A stretch of 6,800 bases of DNA from Patescibacteria group bacterium (GTDB lineage: Bacteria > Patescibacteriota > Gracilibacteria > UBA1369 > PNNO01): assembly GCA_018821175.1 (NCBI GenBank), contig JAHJMX010000063.1, positions 1-6,800 of the forward strand, given 5' to 3'. Below are positions 1 to 5,305 of the stretch, in pieces (the stretch's first letter is position 1; each line of letters starts with the position of its first letter). The notes beneath the pieces are model-generated. The model was not told the origin of the DNA and searched no databases. It saw only the letters and a list, made by a program, of their open reading frames with translations. The position numbers were made by a program, and so were the translations under genes.

Positions 1-756
1 TATGTTGATGGAACGTTGGAATCTACTAGCGATTTGAATGTTGGAGGTACGGCAGACATTACTGGTCTTTTGACTGCAGACGCTGGCATCGTAAGCAATG
101 GCGATATCGATTTTAACCAAAATATGGCTATAGAAATGGTTTTAGACCAAGGAACAGCTTTCCCTGTTGCGCCTGCTCCAATTGAAGGACAAACTTTTTA
201 TAGAACAGATTTAGATACTTTCTATATTTATGATGGGACTTCATGGGTAGCAATGGCTGATGGAACTGGTACAGGAAATATTTATATGGCACCAGCTTAT
301 TCAGATGCAACTTATGCTCCAGATGGGACTTCTAATGTTGGTCGTTTGACTTACTATTATGATAGTGCAAATAGTGAAAATGCTTATCATTGGGAAACAA
401 CTCGTCCAGGGATTCAAGATTATGCTGTTGTAGCAAAACTTCAATTGCCAGATAATTTTATTTCTTGGGGAACAACTCCGATTGAGTTCAAATACAGAAC
501 ATTGACTGCTGGAACAACAAACAACCAAGTTGATTTCACAATGGCTGATACTGCTAGTGCTGCTGCAACTCTTTCTAATAACACTGGCCTTTCTAGTTCG
601 ACTGCAAATCAATGGGTTACTTCTGCAAATATGGGGATTACGGGTGGGACATGGACTGCTGGGAATTGGTTTACAGTAAATGTTAAGCTTGCTGCAAATA
701 ATTCAGGAGCTGCTGAAGCTGGATCAATTGTATTAAATTACAATACTTCAAACTAA
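1..756 (+). CDS. 3' end of a large repeat-type cell-surface protein (5'-truncated by window edge)
   Basis: The reading frame is open from base 1, so the TTG at 16 is an internal Leu codon and the real start lies upstream. The visible 251 C-terminal residues contain no cysteine and are rich in Thr, Ser, Asn, Gly and Ala, as in extracellular beta-rich proteins. Residues about 10-40 (LNVGGTADITGLLTADAGI) look like beta-helix or tail-fibre stalk repeats. Residues about 60-85 (PIEGQTFYRTDLDTFYIYDG, then SWV) resemble the 'EGQ.FYRTD..LYVYDG..W' linker of phage tail fibres and large adhesins. The last ~155 residues look like one beta-sandwich domain (APDGTSN, LPDNFISW, PIEFKYRTL, GTWTAGNWFTVNVKL). 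I infer a surface or adhesin role. The gene converges on an SLH-domain protein and ends 29 bp before a strong terminator. The exact family is not recognised. Confidence 0.75.
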   Translation, partial: YVDGTLESTSDLNVGGTADITGLLTADAGIVSNGDIDFNQNMAIEMVLDQGTAFPVAPAPIEGQTFYRTDLDTFYIYDGTSWVAMADGTGTGNIYMAPAYSDATYAPDGTSNVGRLTYYYDSANSENAYHWETTRPGIQDYAVVAKLQLPDNFISWGTTPIEFKYRTLTAGTTNNQVDFTMADTASAAATLSNNTGLSSSTANQWVTSANMGITGGTWTAGNWFTVNVKLAANNSGAAEAGSIVLNYNTSN

Positions 757-785
757 ATCATAGAGTTGTAGAGAAAATATAATGA

Positions 786-818
786 AAAAGAGTGGGCCAA
801 TATACGGTCCACTCTTTT
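786..818. terminator. Bidirectional rho-independent terminator
   Basis: The arms AAAAGAGTGG (786-795) and CCACTCTTTT (809-818) are perfect complements. They extend inward by GCC/GGT (two Watson-Crick pairs plus one G-U on the plus strand) around a 7-base loop. A T-rich tract follows on the plus strand (819-830), and the minus-strand product also ends in TTTTT. It sits between the stop codons of two convergent genes (756 and 832), so it can serve both. Confidence 0.9.
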
Positions 819-831
819 CTTTATTTCTTTA

Positions 832-1827
832 TTAGGCTCTTGCTTCTTCTGCCATAGCATGTGCGATATCTTGGATTTTGAGTGCAAGTCCAGCTACTGA
901 GGCGTCTATTCCTTTTGCTTCTTCTGCAAGTCCCCAAGCACTAGATGCATGAGTTTGTGCTGATTCTAAATTTTGGTCAATCCCAGCTCTATATCCTTTT
1001 ACAAGTTCATCAAATGCTAATGCGATTTTGTGTGCTGCTTGTACAATAGTTTCATCTGGTGAAAGCGACTTTGCCTGATCGGTATAAGAAACAGCTTTTA
1101 TCGATGATGCTTCAGCTCCATCAATGTTATTTGCTTCTATGTATTGCAAGATTTTAATCATTTCTGACTCTGCCATGCTCAAATACAATTGTACTTCTCC
1201 ACCTTTGATATTGATAATAAGTCTGTATGTGATTTCAGCAACTTCAGCTCTTGTTAGTGCTTGTCCAGGATAAATGTTATTTGTACTATCTGCGTGAATC
1301 AAATTTGTTGTTGATGCGTAATAAACATATGGAATGAACCATTCACCCAAATTAGTTACATCATTGAAAATAATTTCAGTTTGATTGTGATAATTATCTA
1401 AATTCACCTTGTAAGCTAAAAGTAATATTTTCAAGTATTCTACTAAATTCACATATCTTCCTCCTACGAAATTTCCGGTGTCCCCATCTCCGCTAACAAC
1501 TCCTTGTTCTTTTGCTTTTTCTACATATTTTGCAAACCATTCATTTGCTGCAACATCAGGGAATGGATTAACTGTTGATTCCGGAAGTTCTTGGAACAGT
1601 GGTGCAATAATAATTTTAACAGCTTCTGCACGGACAACTTCTTGGTCTGGTCTAAAAGTTCCATCCTCGTATCCTTGGATAATTCCTTTGCTTTGTAAGT
1701 ATGTGATGGCTTGATAATTCTCATGTGATTCAGGGACATCAGTAAACGAAGCAAGTGCAGATTGGCCTAGGCTCATAGTGCAAATCAATACCAATGTCAT
1801 CACGGAAGTAAGCTTTTTCATGTCCAT
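832..1827 (-). CDS. Secreted protein with three S-layer homology (SLH) domains
   Basis: A 331-residue exported protein. Residues 1-27 form a signal peptide: K4/K5, a hydrophobic core TSVMTLVLICTMSLG, and a probable signal peptidase I site after ALA27. Three SLH repeats follow: about 28-72 (FTDVPESHENYQAI, GIIQGYEDGTFRP, VVRAEAVKI), 89-134 (FPDVAANEWFAKYV, with a degenerate VNLVEYLKI end), and 154-200 (FNDVTNLGEWFIPYV, LTRAEVAEI). SLH triplets bind pyruvylated cell-wall polysaccharide, anchoring S-layer or other surface proteins. Residues about 205-331 are Ala-rich and predicted helical, with no recognised family. The start could be the ATG at 1825-1827 or the one at 1819-1821 (MKKLTS...), which gives a more classical signal peptide; no Shine-Dalgarno site decides. 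At 331 residues it is too short to be a typical S-layer lattice protein, so it is more likely an SLH-anchored accessory protein. Confidence 0.9.
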   Translation of the reverse strand: MDMKKLTSVMTLVLICTMSLGQSALASFTDVPESHENYQAITYLQSKGIIQGYEDGTFRPDQEVVRAEAVKIIIAPLFQELPESTVNPFPDVAANEWFAKYVEKAKEQGVVSGDGDTGNFVGGRYVNLVEYLKILLLAYKVNLDNYHNQTEIIFNDVTNLGEWFIPYVYYASTTNLIHADSTNNIYPGQALTRAEVAEITYRLIINIKGGEVQLYLSMAESEMIKILQYIEANNIDGAEASSIKAVSYTDQAKSLSPDETIVQAAHKIALAFDELVKGYRAGIDQNLESAQTHASSAWGLAEEAKGIDASVAGLALKIQDIAHAMAEEARA

Positions 1828-1844
1828 CGTTTTTGTTTGTTAAT

Positions 1845-1850
1845 TCTATA
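1845..1850 (-). promoter_or_regulatory. Candidate -10 element for the SLH-protein gene
   Basis: The minus strand reads TATAGA, 17 bases before the ATG at 1827, inside an A/T-rich stretch. No convincing -35 hexamer lies at the right distance. The gene follows the terminator at 1892-1920, so a promoter is expected here. Confidence 0.3.
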
Positions 1851-1891
1851 GATTTTGTACATCCTTAGTTTGTACCTTATTGAATTATATG

Positions 1892-1920
1892 AAAAGAGCC
1901 CCCAAAATGGAAGCCCTTCT
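1892..1920 (-). terminator. Rho-independent terminator of the DUF1622-type gene
   Basis: On the minus strand AGAAGGGCTTCC (1920-1909), loop ATTTT and GGGGGCTCTTTT (1903-1892) form a 12-pair stem including four G-U pairs, with U-rich bases in the descending arm. On the plus strand the same positions become A-C mismatches, so the hairpin is strand-specific. It lies 27 bases past the stop codon at 1947. Confidence 0.75.
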
Positions 1921-1946
1921 CTAATTTATCTTTTTTAGCCTAGAGT

Positions 1947-2306
1947 TTATTTAGTTTTTCTTTTAAATAATGTTTTTAATTCATTACTTTCCAAATGTGC
2001 GATTTCATAGTTGAGGAAAAATGCGAGGATAGTGCGAAGTAAAACTAGCGCTGCAAGTGTTGTAATTTCTTCTAGGGTTGGTTTAAGTAAAGTTTCAATG
2101 ATATCTCTCCCGATAAAAACTTCTAAACTTAATACTAAATAGTTCCCTAATTCTACTCTGATTTCGGTGATTAGGTTACTAAGTTTAAGTTTTTTAAACA
2201 GTGACATTGTAAAAAGTATCAGCATTTTGATAATTCCAATAACGATTATCATCATGCCAATAATTTCAAGTACGGTAATAACGTTTCCAAATATTGTTTC
2301 ACGCAT
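1947..2306 (-). CDS. DUF1622-type small integral membrane protein
   Basis: A 119-residue, very hydrophobic protein. It has a long membrane segment at about residues 8-36 (VITVLEIIGMMIIVIGIIK), a short basic, amphipathic stretch at 38-52 (KKLKLSNLITEIR), a second hydrophobic segment around 54-66, and a third around 81-99. The block LGNYLVLSLEVFIGRDIIET (53-72), the following LLKPTLEEI and then VLLRTILAFFLNYEI match what I remember of the DUF1622 family (Pfam PF07784, COG4828). That family has about 110-130 residues and no assigned biochemical role, so length and motif order fit. It ends in a basic tail (KRKTK). The start ATG at 2304-2306 follows a purine-rich AAGAAGAAAA that is at best a weak ribosome site. 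It has its own terminator and is divergent from the phosphatase gene. Function unknown. Confidence 0.8.
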   Translation of the reverse strand: MRETIFGNVITVLEIIGMMIIVIGIIKMLILFTMSLFKKLKLSNLITEIRVELGNYLVLSLEVFIGRDIIETLLKPTLEEITTLAALVLLRTILAFFLNYEIAHLESNELKTLFKRKTK

Positions 2307-2401
2307 TTTTCTTCTTGTTTAAATAGATTCAAGCGTATCTGTATAGTTTACCAGTTTTTTTGGTCTTTAGATAGGTTAAAGCTTTAGATGATTTCCGTTT
2401 A

Positions 2402-2429
2402 TTGCTAATTTATTTAAATTTGCTATAAA
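2402..2429 (+). promoter_or_regulatory. Extended -10 promoter positioned for a leaderless mRNA
   Basis: TGC-TATAAA (2421-2429) is an extended -10 element (TGn followed by a TATAAT-like hexamer). A weak -35, TTGCTA (2402-2407, 4 of 6 matches to TTGACA), lies 16 bases upstream. The hexamer ends 7 bases before the ATG at 2437, so the expected start of transcription is at or within a base or two of the A of the start codon. No Shine-Dalgarno site could then exist on the message. Confidence 0.6.
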
Positions 2430-2436
2430 TTAAAGT

Positions 2437-3039
2437 ATGAAAAAGAAAACTTTATATATAATGCGGCACGGGGAAACTGAGTATAATCGCATGTATCTTT
2501 TACAAGGAGGTGGTGTTGATGCGCCCCTATCTGAAAAAGGGGAGAAAGATGTTAGAATGGTTGCACCGCATTTCAAAGGTTTGGGCATACAACATATTGC
2601 AGCTTCTTCGCTTTTGCGGGCGAGGCAGACAGCTGAAATTGTTAATAAAGTGATTCAAGTCCCAATAGAATTCCATGAAAATTTGCATGAACTTTCATTT
2701 GGGAAGTGGGAAAAAGAGCCAATTAGCAATAATTGGTCAGGATTTAGAGAGAATTTTTATTATCGTAATATGGCTCCTCCTGAAGGGGAAACTAAAAGAG
2801 AGTTTATAGATCGGCTTTTATCAGAAATTCAAAGAATCATTAATAATGTTGATGCAGATACGATTTTAATTGTTTGTCATAAAATGGTTATGCGCATTTT
2901 GATATCAGAGTGGTTCCAGAAACTTGTACGTGAAGATCTTAAGGCAATTGAGTTACCAAATTTAGCCTTATACAAAATCGAGATTGAATATGATGAGGAA
3001 AAGTTAATTCCACAAAATTATAAACATATCACTTTTTAA
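2437..3039 (+). CDS. Histidine phosphatase superfamily protein (phosphoglycerate mutase-like)
   Basis: A 200-residue protein of the branch-1 histidine phosphatase fold. R10-H11-G12 carries the phospho-accepting His (LYIMRHGETEYN). LSEKGEKDV (31-39) and SSLLRARQTAEIV (57-69) supply the usual SEKG and SxLxRAxQTA motifs with Arg61. HELSFGKWE (84-92) carries the acidic general acid/base Glu85, and VCHKMVMR (146-153) the second catalytic His148. The family includes cofactor-dependent phosphoglycerate mutase, cobalamin (CobC-like) and broad-specificity sugar or nucleotide phosphatases. The short length and the HEL.FG.WE motif favour a phosphatase over a glycolytic mutase (inference), and the substrate cannot be read from sequence. 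The usual GHG around the second His is CHK here. The gene overlaps its convergent neighbour by four bases. Confidence 0.9.
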   Translation: MKKKTLYIMRHGETEYNRMYLLQGGGVDAPLSEKGEKDVRMVAPHFKGLGIQHIAASSLLRARQTAEIVNKVIQVPIEFHENLHELSFGKWEKEPISNNWSGFRENFYYRNMAPPEGETKREFIDRLLSEIQRIINNVDADTILIVCHKMVMRILISEWFQKLVREDLKAIELPNLALYKIEIEYDEEKLIPQNYKHITF

Positions 3040-4073
3040 TTTTCTCTATAATTTGGTTTAAATCGTAATCCTTCATATCTAACGATTTCGACCATTTTTT
3101 GTTCTCCCAAAATTTCTTTTGAAAGGGGATCATTATAATCACTATCATAAACCACTTTTTCGATACCGGCATTTATGATCATTTTTGTACATATTACACA
3201 AGGATGTGTGTTGCAATACAAAGTTGAACCATCAATGCTTATCCCAAATTTTGCAGCTTGAGTAATTGCGTTTTGTTCCGCATGAGTTCCGCGGCAAATC
3301 TCATGTCTTTGACCAGAAGGGATGTTTAACTTATCACGCAAACATCCTCCAAGTTCAGCTGAGTGCTTCATCCCACGTGGAGCGCCATTGTATCCAGCGG
3401 TTAATTGTTGGCTATCTTTTGCAATTAATGCTCCAACTTTTCTGCGTAAGCAAGTTGAGCGTTCAGACCATTGATATGCAATTCCCATAAACACTTCATC
3501 AAATGTTGGTCTCTGGGTTCCTTTTATTAATCCGATAAAATGGTTAATTTTCTTTTCAAGTTCTTCGACTGTTCCTTCGTTGATTATAAAAAAATCGGCA
3601 ATTTCCAAACATTTCGCAACTTGTTGTCCATCTGCTGGTTGCCCGATGCCTTTTTCAATATCTAATTTTGCTAAAATATCTTCTTCAGTTAATTTATCCC
3701 CATCTCGTTTGCGAGAAAGTATTCTATTCACAATTGTTTGCGGACTTGCAGAAATGCCAACCAAATGGAAATTCTTCATTTCTTGCAAAGCTTTGATTTC
3801 AGCTGGATTGCGAATTCCGTCAATTACCCAATTAGTTTCTGGTTCTTTTGAAACCATTTCAACCACACGTCTTGCATAATATGAACTCCCGTGTTTTTCT
3901 CGAAGTAAATTCCCAACTTGTATAAGATTTTCGCGGGTGTGTTCTAATCCTTGTTTCGTAGCTTCTTCTCGGACTACATTTGAAAGAGAAGTATATTTAA
4001 ATCCTTGATTTTCCAAGATTTTTGCAAGTACACCTTTTCCAGTTCCAAGGTATCCAGTTAGTCCAATATACAT
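3036..4073 (-). CDS. P-loop kinase-like domain fused to dCMP deaminase
   Basis: A 345-residue two-domain protein. Residues 1-~182 form a P-loop NTPase of the nucleoside-monophosphate/dephospho-CoA kinase type. Walker A is GYLGTGKG (7-14); SLSNVVREEATKQGLEHTRE (29-48), VIDGIRNPAEI (83-93) and LVGISASP (104-111) resemble archaeal UPF0200 proteins. Residues ~188-345 form a zinc-dependent deoxycytidylate deaminase: VGALIAKD, TAGYNGAPRGMKH, catalytic HAEQNAI (His264 ligand, Glu266 proton shuttle) and PCVICTKMI (Cys292 and Cys295 ligands). Cys208, Cys244 and His257/Cys260 may form the second zinc site known in T4-type dCMP deaminases (inference). dCMP to dUMP conversion feeds thymidylate synthesis. 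Yeast Dcd1 and the anti-phage deaminase AvcD share this domain order. The gene is last of a cluster with ssb and the rhodanese gene, 20 bases after the latter, with no ribosome site visible. Confidence 0.9.
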   Translation of the reverse strand: MYIGLTGYLGTGKGVLAKILENQGFKYTSLSNVVREEATKQGLEHTRENLIQVGNLLREKHGSSYYARRVVEMVSKEPETNWVIDGIRNPAEIKALQEMKNFHLVGISASPQTIVNRILSRKRDGDKLTEEDILAKLDIEKGIGQPADGQQVAKCLEIADFFIINEGTVEELEKKINHFIGLIKGTQRPTFDEVFMGIAYQWSERSTCLRRKVGALIAKDSQQLTAGYNGAPRGMKHSAELGGCLRDKLNIPSGQRHEICRGTHAEQNAITQAAKFGISIDGSTLYCNTHPCVICTKMIINAGIEKVVYDSDYNDPLSKEILGEQKMVEIVRYEGLRFKPNYREN

Positions 4074-4093
4074 AAAATCGATGTGTTAATAGT

Positions 4094-4513
4094 TTAGCAT
4101 GTGCGAGTATTTCCATTGCACACTACGTAATTTAATGAAGTCCAGTTAGTAATCCCACCAGTCATGCTTTTGACATTTTTATACCCCAATGATTCTAGAA
4201 TTAATTGAGCCTCTAGGCTTCTGCGTCCAGATCTGCAATATACAATGATTTCGTCTCCAGTTCTTATCTCTGATTTATTTACAATATCATTTAAAGTATC
4301 AAGCGGTATTGAAATATCATTGCTAATATGATCAACCAAATGTTCTTCTTGTGTGCGGACATCTATCAAAACGATATTTTCATTTGCAGCTATTTTTTTG
4401 TGCACATCACTTGCAGTGATTTCCGGACTTGATGAGTTGGAACTACATCCTTGTAGGCTAAACAATAAACTAATCAACAATAGGACCACGGCTAATTGTT
4501 TTTGAATTCTCAT
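4094..4513 (-). CDS. Exported rhodanese-domain lipoprotein
   Basis: A 139-residue protein. Residues 1-22 are a lipoprotein signal (basic MRIQKQ, hydrophobic core, lipobox SLQG ahead of Cys23), so the mature protein should be anchored by lipid to the outer face of the cytoplasmic membrane. A Ser-rich spacer (SSNSSSP) precedes a single rhodanese domain, about 31-128: EITASDVHKKI, VLIDVRTQEEHLVDHI, SIPLDTL, and the active-site loop CRSGRRS with the persulfide-forming Cys93. SLGYKNVKSMTGGITNW is the usual C-terminal signature. Single-domain rhodaneses carry sulfane sulfur; the acceptor is unknown. The tail holds two extra cysteines (Cys132 and Cys139, C-X6-C). The ATG lies 12 bases after the ssb stop, so it is probably in one operon with ssb; the sequence just upstream (TTACACTC) is not a Shine-Dalgarno site. 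Confidence 0.92.
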   Translation of the reverse strand: MRIQKQLAVVLLLISLLFSLQGCSSNSSSPEITASDVHKKIAANENIVLIDVRTQEEHLVDHISNDISIPLDTLNDIVNKSEIRTGDEIIVYCRSGRRSLEAQLILESLGYKNVKSMTGGITNWTSLNYVVCNGNTRTC

Positions 4514-4525
4514 GAGTGTAATTTT

Positions 4526-5020
4526 TTAAAAAGGCAAATCATCTATAGTTACTTCATCATTTGATGGAACAGGATTACCCATGCCAGTTGTTTCAGGTGT
4601 TGTTGGATTTGATGTCATAGGAGCTGAAGCCATATCAGGTTGAGCAAAATTGTCATTGCTCATTCCCGGAGTTCCCATTTCATTTCCTTTTCTATCAAGC
4701 ATAATCATGTTATCTGCAACAATTTCAGTTCTATATTTCTTTGATCCATCTTCAGCTTCCCAAGCTTTTGTTTGCATTCGGCCTTCGATGAAAACTTTGC
4801 TTCCTTTTTTCAAATATTGTCCACAAATTTCAGCCAATTTTCGCCAAGCAACAATGTTATGAAATTCTGCTTTATCTTGCTTTTGTCCGTTTTGGTCAGT
4901 CCATGTGAAATTAGTTGCAATTGAAAAACTTGTTACAACTTGGCCTCCAGGGATTTGTCTCATTTCTGGATCACGTGTCAAATTACCAATAATTTGAGCT
5001 CTGTTTAATGACATTGCCAT
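4526..5020 (-). CDS. ssb: Single-stranded DNA-binding protein
   Basis: A 164-residue bacterial SSB. The OB-fold occupies about residues 1-112: SLNRAQIIGNLTRDPEMR (4-21), SFSIATNFTW, FHNIVAWRKLAEICGQYLKK, VFIEGRMQTKAWE, YRTEIVADNMIML. A flexible Pro/Ser/Thr/Asn/Met-rich linker of about 45 residues follows. The protein ends in the acidic tip IDDLPF, the docking peptide for replication and repair partners. It coats single-stranded DNA during replication, recombination and repair, and the length is typical. The start is the ATG at 5018-5020 (MAMSLNRA) or the ATG at 5012-5014 (MSLNRA, the more usual N terminus); no Shine-Dalgarno site separates them. It is the first gene of a tight minus-strand cluster. 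The usual rpsF/rpsR neighbours are absent in this window. Confidence 0.95.
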   Translation of the reverse strand: MAMSLNRAQIIGNLTRDPEMRQIPGGQVVTSFSIATNFTWTDQNGQKQDKAEFHNIVAWRKLAEICGQYLKKGSKVFIEGRMQTKAWEAEDGSKKYRTEIVADNMIMLDRKGNEMGTPGMSNDNFAQPDMASAPMTSNPTTPETTGMGNPVPSNDEVTIDDLPF

Positions 5021-5140
5021 ATGTTTTGGGTTAATTTTTCTAATGGGAGTTTACTATATGGTGCATGTAAAGTTAAACAGAAACCTATGTTTTTGCTTGT
5101 GGGCTCAATGGTTTTGACGTGAGATCTACTTTGAAATATT
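5021..5140 (-). promoter_or_regulatory. ssb upstream region with weak candidate -10 element
   Basis: About 120 bases without a gene separate the membrane microprotein stop from ssb. On the minus strand TATAGT (5058-5053, 5 of 6 matches to TATAAT) lies 32-37 bases before the ATG at 5020. I find no good -35 and no hairpin strong enough to be a terminator or operator. An eight-codon ATG frame lies here too but is probably chance. Confidence 0.25.
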
Positions 5141-5305
5141 TTAGAAACATGAATTGATTTCGCCTATGATTTCTACGGGAGCACGATTTTGATACATATG
5201 ATGGAGAAAACCAAAAAAATACCCAATAATAATTGATGTAATTATAGTTAGTAAAAGAAGTAAAATTTTGCTAAGTTGCTCTCTGGATATTTCAATAGCC
5301 TTCAT
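5141..5305 (-). CDS. Small single-span membrane protein (54 residues), unrecognised
   Basis: An ATG-started frame of 54 codons ending in TAA. The N terminus is charged and polar (MKAIEISREQLSK), followed by one strong hydrophobic helix at about residues 14-34 (ILLLLLTIITSIIIGYFFGF). A short tail (HHMYQNRAPVEIIGEINSCF) has a near-terminal Cys53. It fills most of the gap between ssb and the methyltransferase gene. On its coding strand TATATT (5318-5313) ends 7 bases before the ATG, the same spacing as in the phosphatase promoter, which suggests a leaderless message. Its ATG abuts the ATG of the oppositely oriented methyltransferase gene. I know no family for it. AT-rich DNA can yield hydrophobic frames by chance, so it is probable but not certain; a role as a small bitopic membrane protein is only inference. 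Confidence 0.6.
   Translation of the reverse strand: MKAIEISREQLSKILLLLLTIITSIIIGYFFGFLHHMYQNRAPVEIIGEINSCF

Noticed and set aside
301..612. Long minus-strand frame (103 codons) opposite the surface-protein gene
   Set aside because: Cys/Ser/Ile-rich low-complexity product with no domain, fully antisense to a well-supported coding frame.
3580..3879. Plus-strand frames opposite the deaminase fusion (also 3266-3490)
   Set aside because: They are mirror frames of conserved catalytic regions on the minus strand, and their products resemble nothing.
5035..5061. Eight-codon ATG frame (MHHIVNSH) before ssb as a leader peptide
   Set aside because: Too short, no attenuator hairpin and no regulatory codon bias.
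5021..5140. Riboswitch or operator upstream of ssb
   Set aside because: No stable stem or inverted repeat was found; the best pairing (AAACC/GGTTT) has a loop of about 25 bases.
5198..5236. Short plus-strand ATG frame (MMEKTKKIPNNN) upstream of the methyltransferase
   Set aside because: Only 12 codons, antisense to the better-supported membrane microprotein, with no ribosome site or promoter of its own.
5276..5305. TTG at 5276 as the start of the methyltransferase
   Set aside because: It adds ten residues (MLSGYFNSLH) that look unrelated to the family; the N terminus that fits begins at the ATG at 5306.
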